Assembly: GCA_022784465.1 (NCBI GenBank)
Contig: JALFUR010000009.1
Coordinates: 53,708 to 117,707, forward strand
Direction: 5' to 3'
DNA from: Christensenella sp.
Lineage (GTDB): Bacteria > Bacillota > Clostridia > Christensenellales > UBA3700
Length of the DNA stretch: 64,000 nucleotides
Numbering within the stretch: the stretch's first letter is position 1; each line of letters starts with the position of its first letter. Below are positions 9,184 through 18,382 of the stretch, piece by piece. Under the pieces are notes generated by a model. That model saw only the letters and a program-made list of their open reading frames with translations. It was not told where the DNA came from and did no database searches. The position numbers and the translations under genes were made by a program.

Positions 9184-9816
9184 ATGATTACTGCACATGG
9201 AGGCTCTTTCGGTTCAGGTAGAAATACTACAAAGTATTTAAACCACACGGAAATATTTGGCGCAGACGCTATAGAAGTAGATATATATAAACATTTTGGA
9301 ATTTTATATATTTCGCATTTGCCAGCACCATTTACTTGCTTTAAAAAGATAAAACTTAGAGAAGTGTTCAAACTAGTAAAGGAAAAAAACATAAAAGTAA
9401 ATTGTGATTTAAAGCAAAGACACATAATAAACGATGTAATTAAATTGGCAAAATCTATGGGTGTTCAAGACCAGTTAATTTTTACAGGATGTGTTTCCGA
9501 ATTTGATAACATAGATTGCGGTGAAGCTTGGTTTAATAGATTAAAAGGATTGCCATATATTAGACAAAATATAGCAAAGATAAAGGAAAGAATAGATAGT
9601 TATAACAACCCTCATTTTATGGGAATCAATTTAAACTATAGAAGAATAAATGGAAAATTTGTAGAAGAGTGTAAAGCAGTAGGGCTAAAAATAAGCATAT
9701 TTACAGTTGATGATATAGAAAAATTAATACAATATGTACCAATTGTAGATGGCAATATTACAACAAATCTACCACTTGTTGCACGTAGTTTGTTAAATAA
9801 TTCTAAGGGGAACTAA
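9184..9816 (+). CDS. glycerophosphodiester phosphodiesterase-like protein
   Basis: This compact 210-residue TIM-barrel protein resembles GDPD enzymes. It has an N-terminal AHGGSF with the first catalytic His, GADAIEVDIYKHF with the metal-binding Glu/Asp pair, ISHLP as the second His, and CDLKQ as the late acidic strand. It is shorter than typical GDPDs (about 240-300 residues) and lacks a signal peptide, so it would act inside the cell on an imported phosphodiester. TTGGAGGGG precedes the ATG; the next gene starts 2 bases after its stop. A phosphoinositide-phospholipase-like relative without GDPD activity cannot be excluded. Confidence 0.7.
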   Translation: MITAHGGSFGSGRNTTKYLNHTEIFGADAIEVDIYKHFGILYISHLPAPFTCFKKIKLREVFKLVKEKNIKVNCDLKQRHIINDVIKLAKSMGVQDQLIFTGCVSEFDNIDCGEAWFNRLKGLPYIRQNIAKIKERIDSYNNPHFMGINLNYRRINGKFVEECKAVGLKISIFTVDDIEKLIQYVPIVDGNITTNLPLVARSLLNNSKGN

Positions 9817-9817
9817 T

Positions 9818-10993
9818 ATGGTAAATGTTGCAGTTGTTGGCGTAGGTAGAATGGGTTCAAAGCATGCAAAAAATTTGGCCAAAAATATTAAGGGCTCAAA
9901 TTTAGTTGCAGTTTGCGATATAGATACTCAAAAGGCAAATTATTTTGCAAAATTGCTAAACACTCATGCATACTATGATGCAGATGAAATGTTGCAAAAA
10001 GAACAACTTGATGCTGTTGTTATTGCAACACCTCACTATTCGCATGTTGCTATTGCTTTAAAATGTTTAGAAAAAGATATAAATGTTTTATGTGAAAAAC
10101 CAATTTCCGTTACTACATTTGAAGCAAAAAAGCTTTTAGAGGAATACGAAAAGAAGGAAAACCTTATTTGTGCGATGATGTATAATCAAAGAACAAATAG
10201 GATGTATAAAAAGGCAAAGCAACTTATACAAAATAATAAAATAGGAAAAATACAAAGAGTTAATTTTACTATAACAGACTGGTATCGCTCTCAATTCTAT
10301 TATAATATGGGAGGTTGGAGAGCAACTTGGACTGGAGAAGGTGGTGGCACATTAATTAATCAATGTGTTCATCAAATAGATTTAATACAATGGCTTTTAG
10401 GAATGCCAACAAGTATTATTTCGTATTGCAAAAGTGAAGGAAGACGTATTACCACGGAAAATGATGTGTCTTCTATTATGCGTTTTGAAGATCAATTTAA
10501 TTGTATGTTTTCTGCCTCTACTCATGAGGTTCCAGGTGAAAACAGATTAGAAATAGCAGGAGATAAGGGTGTTATAATTATCGGCAAACGTTTTATGAAA
10601 TATAGAATAAATAAACTTGCTGAAAATGAAATCAATCTAAGATCAAAAAGAGACTATGGCAATAAAAAAGATAAAACAGGTAGAGTTTTTTATTCATCAT
10701 ATGGACTTTTATCATTGATTCAAGATGGAATTTATGGACAACAATTTAGAATTTTAAAAAACTTTATTGAGTGTATAGAAACAAAGAATAAAGATGGCAT
10801 AATTGCTGATTTAAGTGAAGGGATAAAAGCTTTAACTATAATCAATGCTTTAAATATGTCTTCTTGGAAAGAAAAAGAAATCGCTATTCCATATAGCGAT
10901 GAAGAATATGTAACTTTATTAGAAGAGAAAGTAAAAGAAGAGAGAGTGGAAATGCCACCAGAAGAATCAGATGAGGAGGAGAACAATGGCTAA
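9818..10993 (+). CDS. Gfo/Idh/MocA-family oxidoreductase (second copy)
   Basis: NAD(P)-dependent oxidoreductase of 391 residues. The nucleotide-binding motif is VGVGRMGSKHAKNL, the catalytic lysine is in CEKPIS, and the second-domain signature is GEGGGTLINQCVHQIDL, with the His/Asp pair that positions the sugar hydroxyl. It is clearly paralogous to the gene at 11941: both share the W-Y-R-x-Q-x-Y-Y and GGWR-x-TW-x-GEGGG segments. The C-terminal tail is unusually acidic. The coding end overlaps the following isomerase gene by 8 bases. The substrate is likely a sugar or glycoside hydroxyl, not determined. Confidence 0.85.
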   Translation: MVNVAVVGVGRMGSKHAKNLAKNIKGSNLVAVCDIDTQKANYFAKLLNTHAYYDADEMLQKEQLDAVVIATPHYSHVAIALKCLEKDINVLCEKPISVTTFEAKKLLEEYEKKENLICAMMYNQRTNRMYKKAKQLIQNNKIGKIQRVNFTITDWYRSQFYYNMGGWRATWTGEGGGTLINQCVHQIDLIQWLLGMPTSIISYCKSEGRRITTENDVSSIMRFEDQFNCMFSASTHEVPGENRLEIAGDKGVIIIGKRFMKYRINKLAENEINLRSKRDYGNKKDKTGRVFYSSYGLLSLIQDGIYGQQFRILKNFIECIETKNKDGIIADLSEGIKALTIINALNMSSWKEKEIAIPYSDEEYVTLLEEKVKEERVEMPPEESDEEENNG

Positions 10994-11936
10994 TATTAAG
11001 ATTTCAGGTTTTTATGATGAAGTAACTTCAGATTTAAAAACACAATTGGAGATGATTAAGAGTTTTGGAGAAGAATATCTTTGTCCAAGAAACATTAATG
11101 GAAAGAACATAGCTGCATATACTGCAGAGGAATTTGAAAAAGACATTAAACCTATGCTTGATGAGTATGGTGTAAAATTTTCTTCAATTGGATCCCCTAT
11201 TGGAAAAATAGATTTATATGATGAAGAAGGATATGCTAATCAACTAAAAAAATTAGAAGAACTAGTTAAGATTTGCAAAATAATGGATTGTAAATATATT
11301 AGAATTTTTTCATTTAAAGTTAAGCCAGGCAATTATGATGAATATTTTCCACTAGTTGTTAAAAAATTAAGAGGATTTTTAGATGTTGTAAAAGGCACAG
11401 ACATTGTTTTGTTGCATGAAAATGAAAAACACATTTTTGGTGATGAACCAAATAGAGTTTTTGCATTATATAAAGAAATGAATCATCCACAATTTAAATT
11501 GTGCTTTGATGCTTCTAACTACATTCAATGCGGATATGATGCGCCTAAAGCATATGAGATGTTAAAAGATTATACTGTATATTACCATATTAAAGATTGT
11601 TCTTTAGAAAAGATTGAAGTACCAGTTGGTCATGGTGCAGGTGGATATAGAGAAATGATTAATGATTTAATTAATAATAGAAATTATGAAGGGTTCTTTA
11701 CTCTTGAGCCACATACTCATAGATATGCTATTTGCAAAAATATTTTTAATGCATTTTGTTGGCTTGCAGCACTAATTCCTGCTGCTAATATTAATAAATG
11801 GCATACAGTATTTAGAAGAATAGACAAAGAGATGGGCGTTAAAAAATGGCAAAAAGTTTCAAGAAAAGAAGTTTTTGAATGGCAATATAGCGAATTTAAA
11901 AAAATATTAAAAGAAGTTGAAAATAAAGGAGAGTAA
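10986..11936 (+). CDS. sugar phosphate isomerase/epimerase family (xylose-isomerase-like TIM barrel)
   Basis: This 316-residue TIM-barrel protein has metal-binding residues visible in LLHENEKHIFGD (Glu), CFDASNY (Asp), YHIKDC (His/Asp) and TLEPH (Glu). ATG 10986 is chosen because GAGGAGGA (10973-10980) lies 5 bases upstream. It sits between two paralogous Gfo/Idh oxidoreductases. The same pairing of oxidoreductase plus XylI-like barrel is used by known oxidative deglycosylation systems such as DgpA/DgpBC for C-glycosides. A paralogue lies at 38352. Exact chemistry (epimerase, isomerase or C-O/C-C lyase) is unknown. Confidence 0.8.
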   Translation: MANIKISGFYDEVTSDLKTQLEMIKSFGEEYLCPRNINGKNIAAYTAEEFEKDIKPMLDEYGVKFSSIGSPIGKIDLYDEEGYANQLKKLEELVKICKIMDCKYIRIFSFKVKPGNYDEYFPLVVKKLRGFLDVVKGTDIVLLHENEKHIFGDEPNRVFALYKEMNHPQFKLCFDASNYIQCGYDAPKAYEMLKDYTVYYHIKDCSLEKIEVPVGHGAGGYREMINDLINNRNYEGFFTLEPHTHRYAICKNIFNAFCWLAALIPAANINKWHTVFRRIDKEMGVKKWQKVSRKEVFEWQYSEFKKILKEVENKGE

Positions 11937-11940
11937 AAAA

Positions 11941-13110
11941 ATGGAAAAAGTAAGATACGGAATTGTAGGAATCGGAAAACAAGGTGGCAGATATGCTCGT
12001 TTAATGCACAAAGGCTTAGATAAGAATGCAGTATTAACAGCAGTATGTGATATTGCAGAAGATAGACGCGAATGGGCAAAAGCAAAGCTTAGTGGAGTAA
12101 AAGTTTTTGATAACTATCAAGATATGTTTAAAAGCGGCGAAATAGATGCTGTACTTATTGAAACTCCTCATTATTTTCATCCAGTTATTTTAAAGGATGC
12201 TATTGATGCTAATTTGCATGTTATGTCAGATAAGCCAGCAGGCGTTTATACAAAAGCTGTAAGAGAAGCTGCAGAATATGCAAAACAAAAGCCAGAACTT
12301 AAGTGTGCTTTATTATTAAATCAAAGAACAAGTAAAGTTTATAAGGCTGCAAAAGAAATTGTTGAATCTGGTGAACTTGGCAATTTAAAGAGAATCGTTT
12401 GGATTATTACAAACTGGTATAGACCACAAGCATATTATGATCAAGGTGGCTGGAGAGGCACATGGAATGGAGAAGGTGGTGGAGTATTAATCAACCAAGA
12501 TCCTCACCAATTAGATTTGTTCACATGGCTTGCTGGAGAAAAGATAACAAAAGTTTGGGCTAAAGCAAAAACTGTTGGAAGAAATATCAATGTTGAAAAC
12601 GATGTTACTGCATGTTGCGAATTTGAAAATGGAGCAACAGGTGTATTTGTTACATCAACACACGAAGCTCCTGGAACAAATAGATTGGAAATTTCTGGTG
12701 ATGGTGGAAAACTAGTTATTTCTGGTGGAGCAGATCACACAATGAAACTTGAGTTTACAAAACTTGACACTTTAGAGCCAGAGTTCTCTAAAACAAACAA
12801 AGTGTTTATGGGTAAACCTAAGACATCAAAAAGAACAGTTAAGTTTAATATTATAGATATATTTAAATATGTTATGGATCAAGGTCAACATATTGCCGTT
12901 ATTAGAAATTTCTCTAATAATATTTTAGGAATTGAAGACAAGCTTGTTGGAAGATATGAAGAAGGATTAAATGGATTGACATTCTCTAATGCTATTCATT
13001 TGTCTTCATGGCTTGGAAAGGAAGTAACTCTACCTCTTGATGAAGATTTGTTTATCAAAGAACTTGAGAAGAGAAAACAAGAAGAATTAAATAAAACAAA
13101 ACAAGGATAA
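11941..13110 (+). CDS. Gfo/Idh/MocA-family oxidoreductase (third copy)
   Basis: Third NAD(P)-dependent oxidoreductase of the operon, 389 residues. Its cofactor motif is VGIGKQGGRYARLM and its catalytic lysine is in SDKPAGV. The segment GEGGGVLINQDPHQLDL mirrors the copy at 9818, so the two are sister paralogues flanking the isomerase. The ATG at 11941 has AAAGGAGAG upstream at normal spacing; the earlier in-frame ATG at 11917 lies inside the isomerase gene. The likely role is oxidation, or re-reduction, of a sugar hydroxyl before or after cleavage; this is inferred from family and position. Confidence 0.86.
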   Translation: MEKVRYGIVGIGKQGGRYARLMHKGLDKNAVLTAVCDIAEDRREWAKAKLSGVKVFDNYQDMFKSGEIDAVLIETPHYFHPVILKDAIDANLHVMSDKPAGVYTKAVREAAEYAKQKPELKCALLLNQRTSKVYKAAKEIVESGELGNLKRIVWIITNWYRPQAYYDQGGWRGTWNGEGGGVLINQDPHQLDLFTWLAGEKITKVWAKAKTVGRNINVENDVTACCEFENGATGVFVTSTHEAPGTNRLEISGDGGKLVISGGADHTMKLEFTKLDTLEPEFSKTNKVFMGKPKTSKRTVKFNIIDIFKYVMDQGQHIAVIRNFSNNILGIEDKLVGRYEEGLNGLTFSNAIHLSSWLGKEVTLPLDEDLFIKELEKRKQEELNKTKQG

Positions 13111-13112
13111 TT

Positions 13113-15041
13113 ATGACAGTAGAATTTAAAAATGGAAAAATAATTGAAAAAGTACCTTTTAGTAAGAAGGTGGCTTATGACGTTGCGAATAATCTTATAT
13201 CCGCACAATTTGACGGAAGAGGCGCAATCTCTAAATATGCTGTAATGAATAAATTTTCTGTATTTTCAGCTTATTATACTCTAATTAGTGTTGATGGTGT
13301 TTCGTTTGATTGGAATGCAAAAAAGACTGTAGAAATGGTTGGAAAGCAAATGATTATTAGTTTTAAGGCTAAGGATTTCGATATGGTAATTAATCAATTT
13401 TTAGATCAAAAAACTAATTGCATTTATGTTGAAAACAAAGTTACAGCAAAGAAAGATATGGATTTTAGAGTAGTAAACAATTTTGGTATTAATTATTCTT
13501 CTTATGTAGAACAATTATTAGCAAATAGATTATCTCCAAAAACAATAGCTACATTAATTGGTGGATTTTTAAAGAAAAAGAAAAACGGTTTAACGATAAA
13601 CAATGATGGTTCAGGTTATATTAGAGGAGACGTATTAGGAGATTTCTACTTAGATATAGCTATATCTGAAGAACCTGTAGCTCTTGAGGCCGAAAGAGGA
13701 TTTGTTAATCAATTTGGATATGGTTCAAAGATTTCAAAAGACGAGACAAAGATTTATAGATATGTAATTTCGGCTGGAACTAGAAATGATTTTACATATG
13801 GAGATGTTCAATATGCTTTGAAACATTTTGATGAAGCATTTGCGGATTCTAAGGCATATATAGATATGTTAAAGTGTACGGTGAAACTTGAAGACGATTT
13901 TATGGAAAGTTACTACAAATCTGTTTTAAATGCTTCTTTGTCCAATTATAAAGAATTAGGAAAGTTCAAAGGTTTTTTAGCAGGAATAGTATATCAATTC
14001 CCAGCAAGAACATATTATAGAGATGCATATTGGACGGTTTTGAGTGTATTGCCAGTTAAGCCTGAGCTTGTTAGAAATGAAATTATTACACTTGCAAATG
14101 GAATTAACGATAAAGGTGAGTGCCCAAGTGCAGTTAAGTTTAATTTTAAAAACTATTGGGGAAACCACTATGATTCTCCATCTTTCTTTGTAATGATGGT
14201 ATATGACTATATTGCGCATACAAATGATAAATCAATATTAAGTGAGGCCGTTGCATGTGGAACAGTTTTAGATAGCGCAAAATTAGTTATGGATAGATTG
14301 TACCAAGAAGTTGATAAAGAAACAGGATTATTGCTAAAAAGCGGTAAGTATAATCGTAGAGATTGGTGCGATAACGTATTTAGATCTGATTATTGTACAT
14401 ATGATGAAGCTTTATATTGTAGAGCTTTGTATTGTTTAGGAGAATTGTATTCTCTATCTAATAAAGATTTGTCTGAAAAATATTTAGCAATGAGTGAAAA
14501 GGTAAAAAATAGTATAAACGAATTGCTTTGGGACGAAGAAAAGGGTTGGTATGTAAATTACAAATCTAAGGATTTTGTTGAAGATAATCTTTCTATTGAT
14601 ACAGTAGTTACAATACTATTTGGAATTGCTGATGAAGAAAAATCAAGAAGAATATTAACTAATATGGAAAGGTTGCTTGAAAGCAAAAACAATAAAGAAC
14701 AAGTTGCTGGAGATTTTGGAACTTTAGCGGTATATCCATTCTATAAAAACATTCAAGACATTGTTCAAAAATCATCATTGCCATATTATTATCATAATGG
14801 AGGAGATTGGCCATATTTGTCATGTATTTACGCATATGCAAAATTAATGTATAATATGGACTATAAATATCCATTAACAAGATGGTTTGAATATAACATT
14901 GAAAGGGGTAATTATACACCAATAGAGTTCTTTAGCCCTGTTCATCCAGATGGTTCTATGCTTCAAGCGTGGTCATCAACTGGAGCTTTCGTATTAAGTT
15001 ATCCAGATGGACAATTCTTTAATAAAAAGATACAAAAATAA
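13113..15041 (+). CDS. predicted (alpha/alpha)6-barrel glycoside hydrolase, family unassigned
   Basis: The 642-residue protein has an N-terminal beta-rich part (about 1-230) and a C-terminal helical part. The helical part has RDAYWTVLS near 305, YDEALYCRALYCLGELY near 430, ELLWDEEKGWYVNY near 475 and HNGGDWPYLSCIYAYAKL near 568. This layout matches six-hairpin glycosidases such as the GH78, GH63 and amylo-glucosidase-like groups, but I cannot place it in a numbered family. There is no signal peptide, so it acts on imported oligosaccharides. It starts 2 bases after the third oxidoreductase. It is the only glycosidase candidate in the operon and therefore defines the substrate question. Confidence 0.6.
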   Translation: MTVEFKNGKIIEKVPFSKKVAYDVANNLISAQFDGRGAISKYAVMNKFSVFSAYYTLISVDGVSFDWNAKKTVEMVGKQMIISFKAKDFDMVINQFLDQKTNCIYVENKVTAKKDMDFRVVNNFGINYSSYVEQLLANRLSPKTIATLIGGFLKKKKNGLTINNDGSGYIRGDVLGDFYLDIAISEEPVALEAERGFVNQFGYGSKISKDETKIYRYVISAGTRNDFTYGDVQYALKHFDEAFADSKAYIDMLKCTVKLEDDFMESYYKSVLNASLSNYKELGKFKGFLAGIVYQFPARTYYRDAYWTVLSVLPVKPELVRNEIITLANGINDKGECPSAVKFNFKNYWGNHYDSPSFFVMMVYDYIAHTNDKSILSEAVACGTVLDSAKLVMDRLYQEVDKETGLLLKSGKYNRRDWCDNVFRSDYCTYDEALYCRALYCLGELYSLSNKDLSEKYLAMSEKVKNSINELLWDEEKGWYVNYKSKDFVEDNLSIDTVVTILFGIADEEKSRRILTNMERLLESKNNKEQVAGDFGTLAVYPFYKNIQDIVQKSSLPYYYHNGGDWPYLSCIYAYAKLMYNMDYKYPLTRWFEYNIERGNYTPIEFFSPVHPDGSMLQAWSSTGAFVLSYPDGQFFNKKIQK

Positions 15042-15069
15042 TTAAGATAAGAATATAAGGAGGTTAATG

Positions 15070-16653
15070 ATGAGCGAAGAAACAGTTGCAATTAGCGAAG
15101 AAAATACACCTGTTGAAAGCGTTGCCACATCTGAGAGTTTTTCTGAAGAAGAAAAGCGCTTGATGAGTAAAAAGTATTTAAAGACACGCGACTATGCTTT
15201 ATTTTCTTTGGCGCGTTTTGCTTCTTCTGCTGTAACAGGTTTAATTCAAGGATATTTGTTGTTTTTCTATACTTCATGTGTCGGAATTAATGCAAATGCA
15301 GTAGGAATCATGTTCTTGATTTCCAAGATTTTTGATGGATTAAATGATCCGATCATGGGAGTTATAGTAGATAAAACAAGAACAAAATGGGGTAAAATGA
15401 GACCTTATTTGGTAATAGGAGCTATTCCTTGGGGTGTAATTACTATTCTGATGTTTTTACCACAAATTTATGCGGGAATGTCGATGTCTGGCAAGATCGT
15501 ATATATGTACGTTACATATATATTATATGGATTATTAGGAACGATAATTGGTATTCCATTAGATGGAATTCCTGCTGTTGCTTCACCAAACACTCAAGAA
15601 AGAGCTAAGATTATTTCTATAAGCCGTATTTTGGGAAGTATTGGAGAACAATCTGCACTTGTATTATTGACACTATTCTTGTTGTTGACACATGACGATT
15701 ATACAAGTTCATATATGTGGATGGGTATAATCATTGGCGTTTTAGGACCAATATTCATGGTTCTTGGAGCAATTTCTATAAAAGAAAGATTAGAGCCTAC
15801 ATCTCAAACACCAAGTATTTTGGAAGGATTTAAATATTTGTTTAAAAACAAGCAGTTTATGCTTTTGATTTTATCCAACTTATTGACGTTCTTTAGAAAC
15901 TTGGTTTCAGCAATGATTATTTATGTAGTTTCTTATGTTGTAGGGAAAGGATCTTTGCAAATTCTGTTCTCCATACCTGGAGCTGTCGCCTCGATGGTCG
16001 GAATGATGATTGCGCCAAAATTAAGAACTAAGATGGATTCTAAAAAATTATTTATTTTTGCTACATTCTGGCATTCATTAGCACTTGCATTAATCTTTGT
16101 AATTGTAATGATTATTGGTGTAGATAAATTGCCATATGTATATGGCTGGTTGACACTAGCATTATTAATGTTTATTGCAATGATTCCGGTTGGAATTTTA
16201 AATGTTATTCCACACTTGATGGCAACAGATACATTGGATTATTGGGAAGATAAAACAGGAGAAAGATGCGAAGGCATCACATTCTCATTAATGAGTTTAA
16301 GAAGTAAAATTTCAAGTGGATTTAAGGATTATTTCTTAAGCTTCCTATTGATGTTCTTTATGTTCGCTCAACCTTCAGGTTATATTGAAGGCCATAAACC
16401 AATTCAAACTGAGTTTACAAAAGTGGGATTAGTTATGATATATACAATTATTCCTGCTGTTACAAACTTAATTTCAATAGTACCAATGTTATTCTATAAG
16501 CTAAGCGGTAAAAAGATGGCCGAGATTCAATCAAGGCTAGAAGTTGCTCGTTTAAAAGATGCTAAGCGTATGGAATCAGAAGCAAAAGGAGAAGCGCCTA
16601 CTGTGGAGGATGTTGTAGTTGATGCTCCTGTTGTAGAAGGAGGACAAGCATAA
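15070..16653 (+). CDS. GPH-family sugar:cation symporter (MFS)
   Basis: Membrane transporter of the glycoside-pentoside-hexuronide family, about 527 residues with 12 hydrophobic segments. The signature region after helix 2 (FDGLNDPIMGVIVDKTRTKWGKMRPY) is typical. The N-terminal ~35 residues and the last ~30 residues form acidic cytoplasmic tails. AAGGAGG (15057-15063) is 3 bases from the ATG at 15067 but 6 bases from the ATG at 15070, so the latter is favoured. It probably imports the glycoside or hexuronide metabolised by the operon. Confidence 0.88.
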   Translation: MSEETVAISEENTPVESVATSESFSEEEKRLMSKKYLKTRDYALFSLARFASSAVTGLIQGYLLFFYTSCVGINANAVGIMFLISKIFDGLNDPIMGVIVDKTRTKWGKMRPYLVIGAIPWGVITILMFLPQIYAGMSMSGKIVYMYVTYILYGLLGTIIGIPLDGIPAVASPNTQERAKIISISRILGSIGEQSALVLLTLFLLLTHDDYTSSYMWMGIIIGVLGPIFMVLGAISIKERLEPTSQTPSILEGFKYLFKNKQFMLLILSNLLTFFRNLVSAMIIYVVSYVVGKGSLQILFSIPGAVASMVGMMIAPKLRTKMDSKKLFIFATFWHSLALALIFVIVMIIGVDKLPYVYGWLTLALLMFIAMIPVGILNVIPHLMATDTLDYWEDKTGERCEGITFSLMSLRSKISSGFKDYFLSFLLMFFMFAQPSGYIEGHKPIQTEFTKVGLVMIYTIIPAVTNLISIVPMLFYKLSGKKMAEIQSRLEVARLKDAKRMESEAKGEAPTVEDVVVDAPVVEGGQA

Positions 16654-17663
16654 TGAAAAAGAAAGTATTATTTATTTTAACAATAGTTATACTTATGGTT
16701 GTTGTTAGTTCGATGTTGTTTGCATGTTCAAATTCATCAACAGTCCTTGAAGGCAAGGAATATGAAAATCAAGTTAAATATTATGAATCAATAAAAGCTG
16801 AAGTAAAGAAAAATGAATCTTTATTAAATTCATTGTTATCTAATAACTTTGGTTCTACATGGAGCGCAAAATTTGTTTCGACAAGAACATACTATTATAC
16901 AAGCGAAGACAATATTGCATTTAAAGGGGATGCGACAAATGGAGGCTATGACCAAAACGGTAAAGATAAAACTCCATGGTACACTCAAGCAATCACATAT
17001 ATAATTCAATACAAAAACGGAGATGTATATATTGTTGCGCAAATTCACAAAACTGTAGACGCAGACACTTTTACTGCAACAAAGTTACCTGAAATTGAAG
17101 AGACAAAGAAATACTTAAAAACTTCAACAATAGAAGAAGGTGATGTGTCTTTGTATAATGCAACAGTTGGTATAATGAAAGGAGATATGTCAAATAATGA
17201 ATTGCTTGAGAAATATGTATCAAACATTGATTCTGGATTTAGACTAGTTGCATCTATTATGCAATATCAAGTTGTAAGACCATATGCATATACTGTAGAT
17301 GGAAAAGTTGATACAAACAATATTATTGATTATACTCAAAATCAAGGCAAAACCAAGTATTCTATTTCAGATGGGGATGTATCTGGTGATCAATACACCT
17401 ACTTTGATGATTATAAAGACGATATAAACTACAATTTTGCAAAAATTGCAGAAGTTCATAATGAAAGAGTTACTTTGACTTATAAAAAGAGTAAGTCGTT
17501 ACTAGAAACATATGAATATCTAGAAGAAATCGTTTTGCCATACTATGCAATTAAAGACGATTTTAATAATTATAACGTATTAAAGTGTAGAGTTGCAGAT
17601 TATACACACTGGGTAATGGAATTTGATTACGAAACACCATTTACAATGCCAGCGAATTTGTAG
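16653..17663 (+). CDS. lipoprotein of unknown function in the sugar operon
   Basis: The N terminus has a lysine-rich start, a hydrophobic stretch and the lipobox LFAC with Cys at residue 25, so the mature protein is lipid-anchored on the outer face of the membrane. The rest (about 310 residues) is hydrophilic with many Tyr and Lys residues; no known domain is recognised. The ATG overlaps the stop of the transporter gene by one base (TAATG), and AGGAGG precedes it, so it is cotranslated with the transporter. It may help capture substrate at the surface. It resembles the lipoprotein at 18383 only in its signal sequence. Confidence 0.7.
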   Translation: MKKKVLFILTIVILMVVVSSMLFACSNSSTVLEGKEYENQVKYYESIKAEVKKNESLLNSLLSNNFGSTWSAKFVSTRTYYYTSEDNIAFKGDATNGGYDQNGKDKTPWYTQAITYIIQYKNGDVYIVAQIHKTVDADTFTATKLPEIEETKKYLKTSTIEEGDVSLYNATVGIMKGDMSNNELLEKYVSNIDSGFRLVASIMQYQVVRPYAYTVDGKVDTNNIIDYTQNQGKTKYSISDGDVSGDQYTYFDDYKDDINYNFAKIAEVHNERVTLTYKKSKSLLETYEYLEEIVLPYYAIKDDFNNYNVLKCRVADYTHWVMEFDYETPFTMPANL

Positions 17664-17671
17664 GATGGATT

Positions 17672-18154
17672 ATGGAACTAAGTGATTTGAAAAACACGAT
17701 AGAATCGATATCAAAGCAATGGATGCTAATCTCTGCAATTGATAAAAGCGGAAAAGCAAATGCTATGACTGCTTCATGGGGTGGAGTTGGAGAACTTTGG
17801 GGAAAAGATGTTGTATTTATTTTCATCAGACCTCAAAGATATACCAAAGAATTTGTTGATCAAGCAGAGAATGTATCCATATCATTTTTTGATGATTCAT
17901 ATAGGGCTATGTATAATTATATGGGCTCAAAATCTGGTAGAGATGTGGATAAAATACAAAATCAAAATTTACATTTTGAAGTGATTGATGAGGCTCCTGT
18001 TTTTAAAGAAGCAGAGCATACAATTATTGCCAAAAAACTTTATGTACAAGAAATGAAACCAGAATGTTTTTTAGATGAGTCACAAATTGAAAAATGGTAT
18101 AAATTAAAAGATTTCCATTATATGTATATTGCACAAATTATAAAGACAATATAA
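17672..18154 (+). CDS. flavin reductase-family protein
   Basis: This 160-residue split-barrel flavin-binding protein has NAMTASWGGVGELWGKDVVF in the FMN-binding region (residues 31-50) and FIRPQRYTKEF following. This matches small flavin reductase-like or flavoredoxin proteins of anaerobes. It starts 8 bases after the lipoprotein gene and is probably the last gene of the long operon, since a hairpin follows. Electron donor and acceptor are unknown. Confidence 0.8.
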   Translation: MELSDLKNTIESISKQWMLISAIDKSGKANAMTASWGGVGELWGKDVVFIFIRPQRYTKEFVDQAENVSISFFDDSYRAMYNYMGSKSGRDVDKIQNQNLHFEVIDEAPVFKEAEHTIIAKKLYVQEMKPECFLDESQIEKWYKLKDFHYMYIAQIIKTI

Positions 18155-18167
18155 TAAAAAATTAATT

Positions 18168-18223
18168 AGAAGATTGTAACAAAAATATAGGATAAATATT
18201 AATGTGACAATCTTCTTTTTTTT
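18168..18223 (+). terminator. terminator at the end of the hexuronate operon
   Basis: A 10-bp perfect inverted repeat (AGAAGATTGT at 18168-18177, ACAATCTTCT at 18207-18216) is followed by a T run to 18223. The 29-base loop is longer than usual. Confidence 0.6.
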
Positions 18224-18303
18224 ACACTCAATTAGACAAATATTTTCTATTCGTTTTTGTTTTTACAAACTTTTTACACAAAAAGGGGCGACTTTACAAT
18301 CAA

Positions 18304-18332
18304 TTTACATACGCTAGTACATTTTATGTAAT
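18304..18332 (+). promoter_or_regulatory. probable promoter of the large lipoprotein gene
   Basis: TTTACA (18304-18309) and TGTAAT (18327-18332) are 17 bases apart. Several other TTTACA-like elements lie just upstream in an AT-rich tract. The coding start is at 18383 behind a GGAGGT site. Confidence 0.5.
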
Positions 18333-18382
18333 AAAATAAGTGTGAGGTTAAAGACCTTATTAAGAATAAGTGGAGGTTATTT

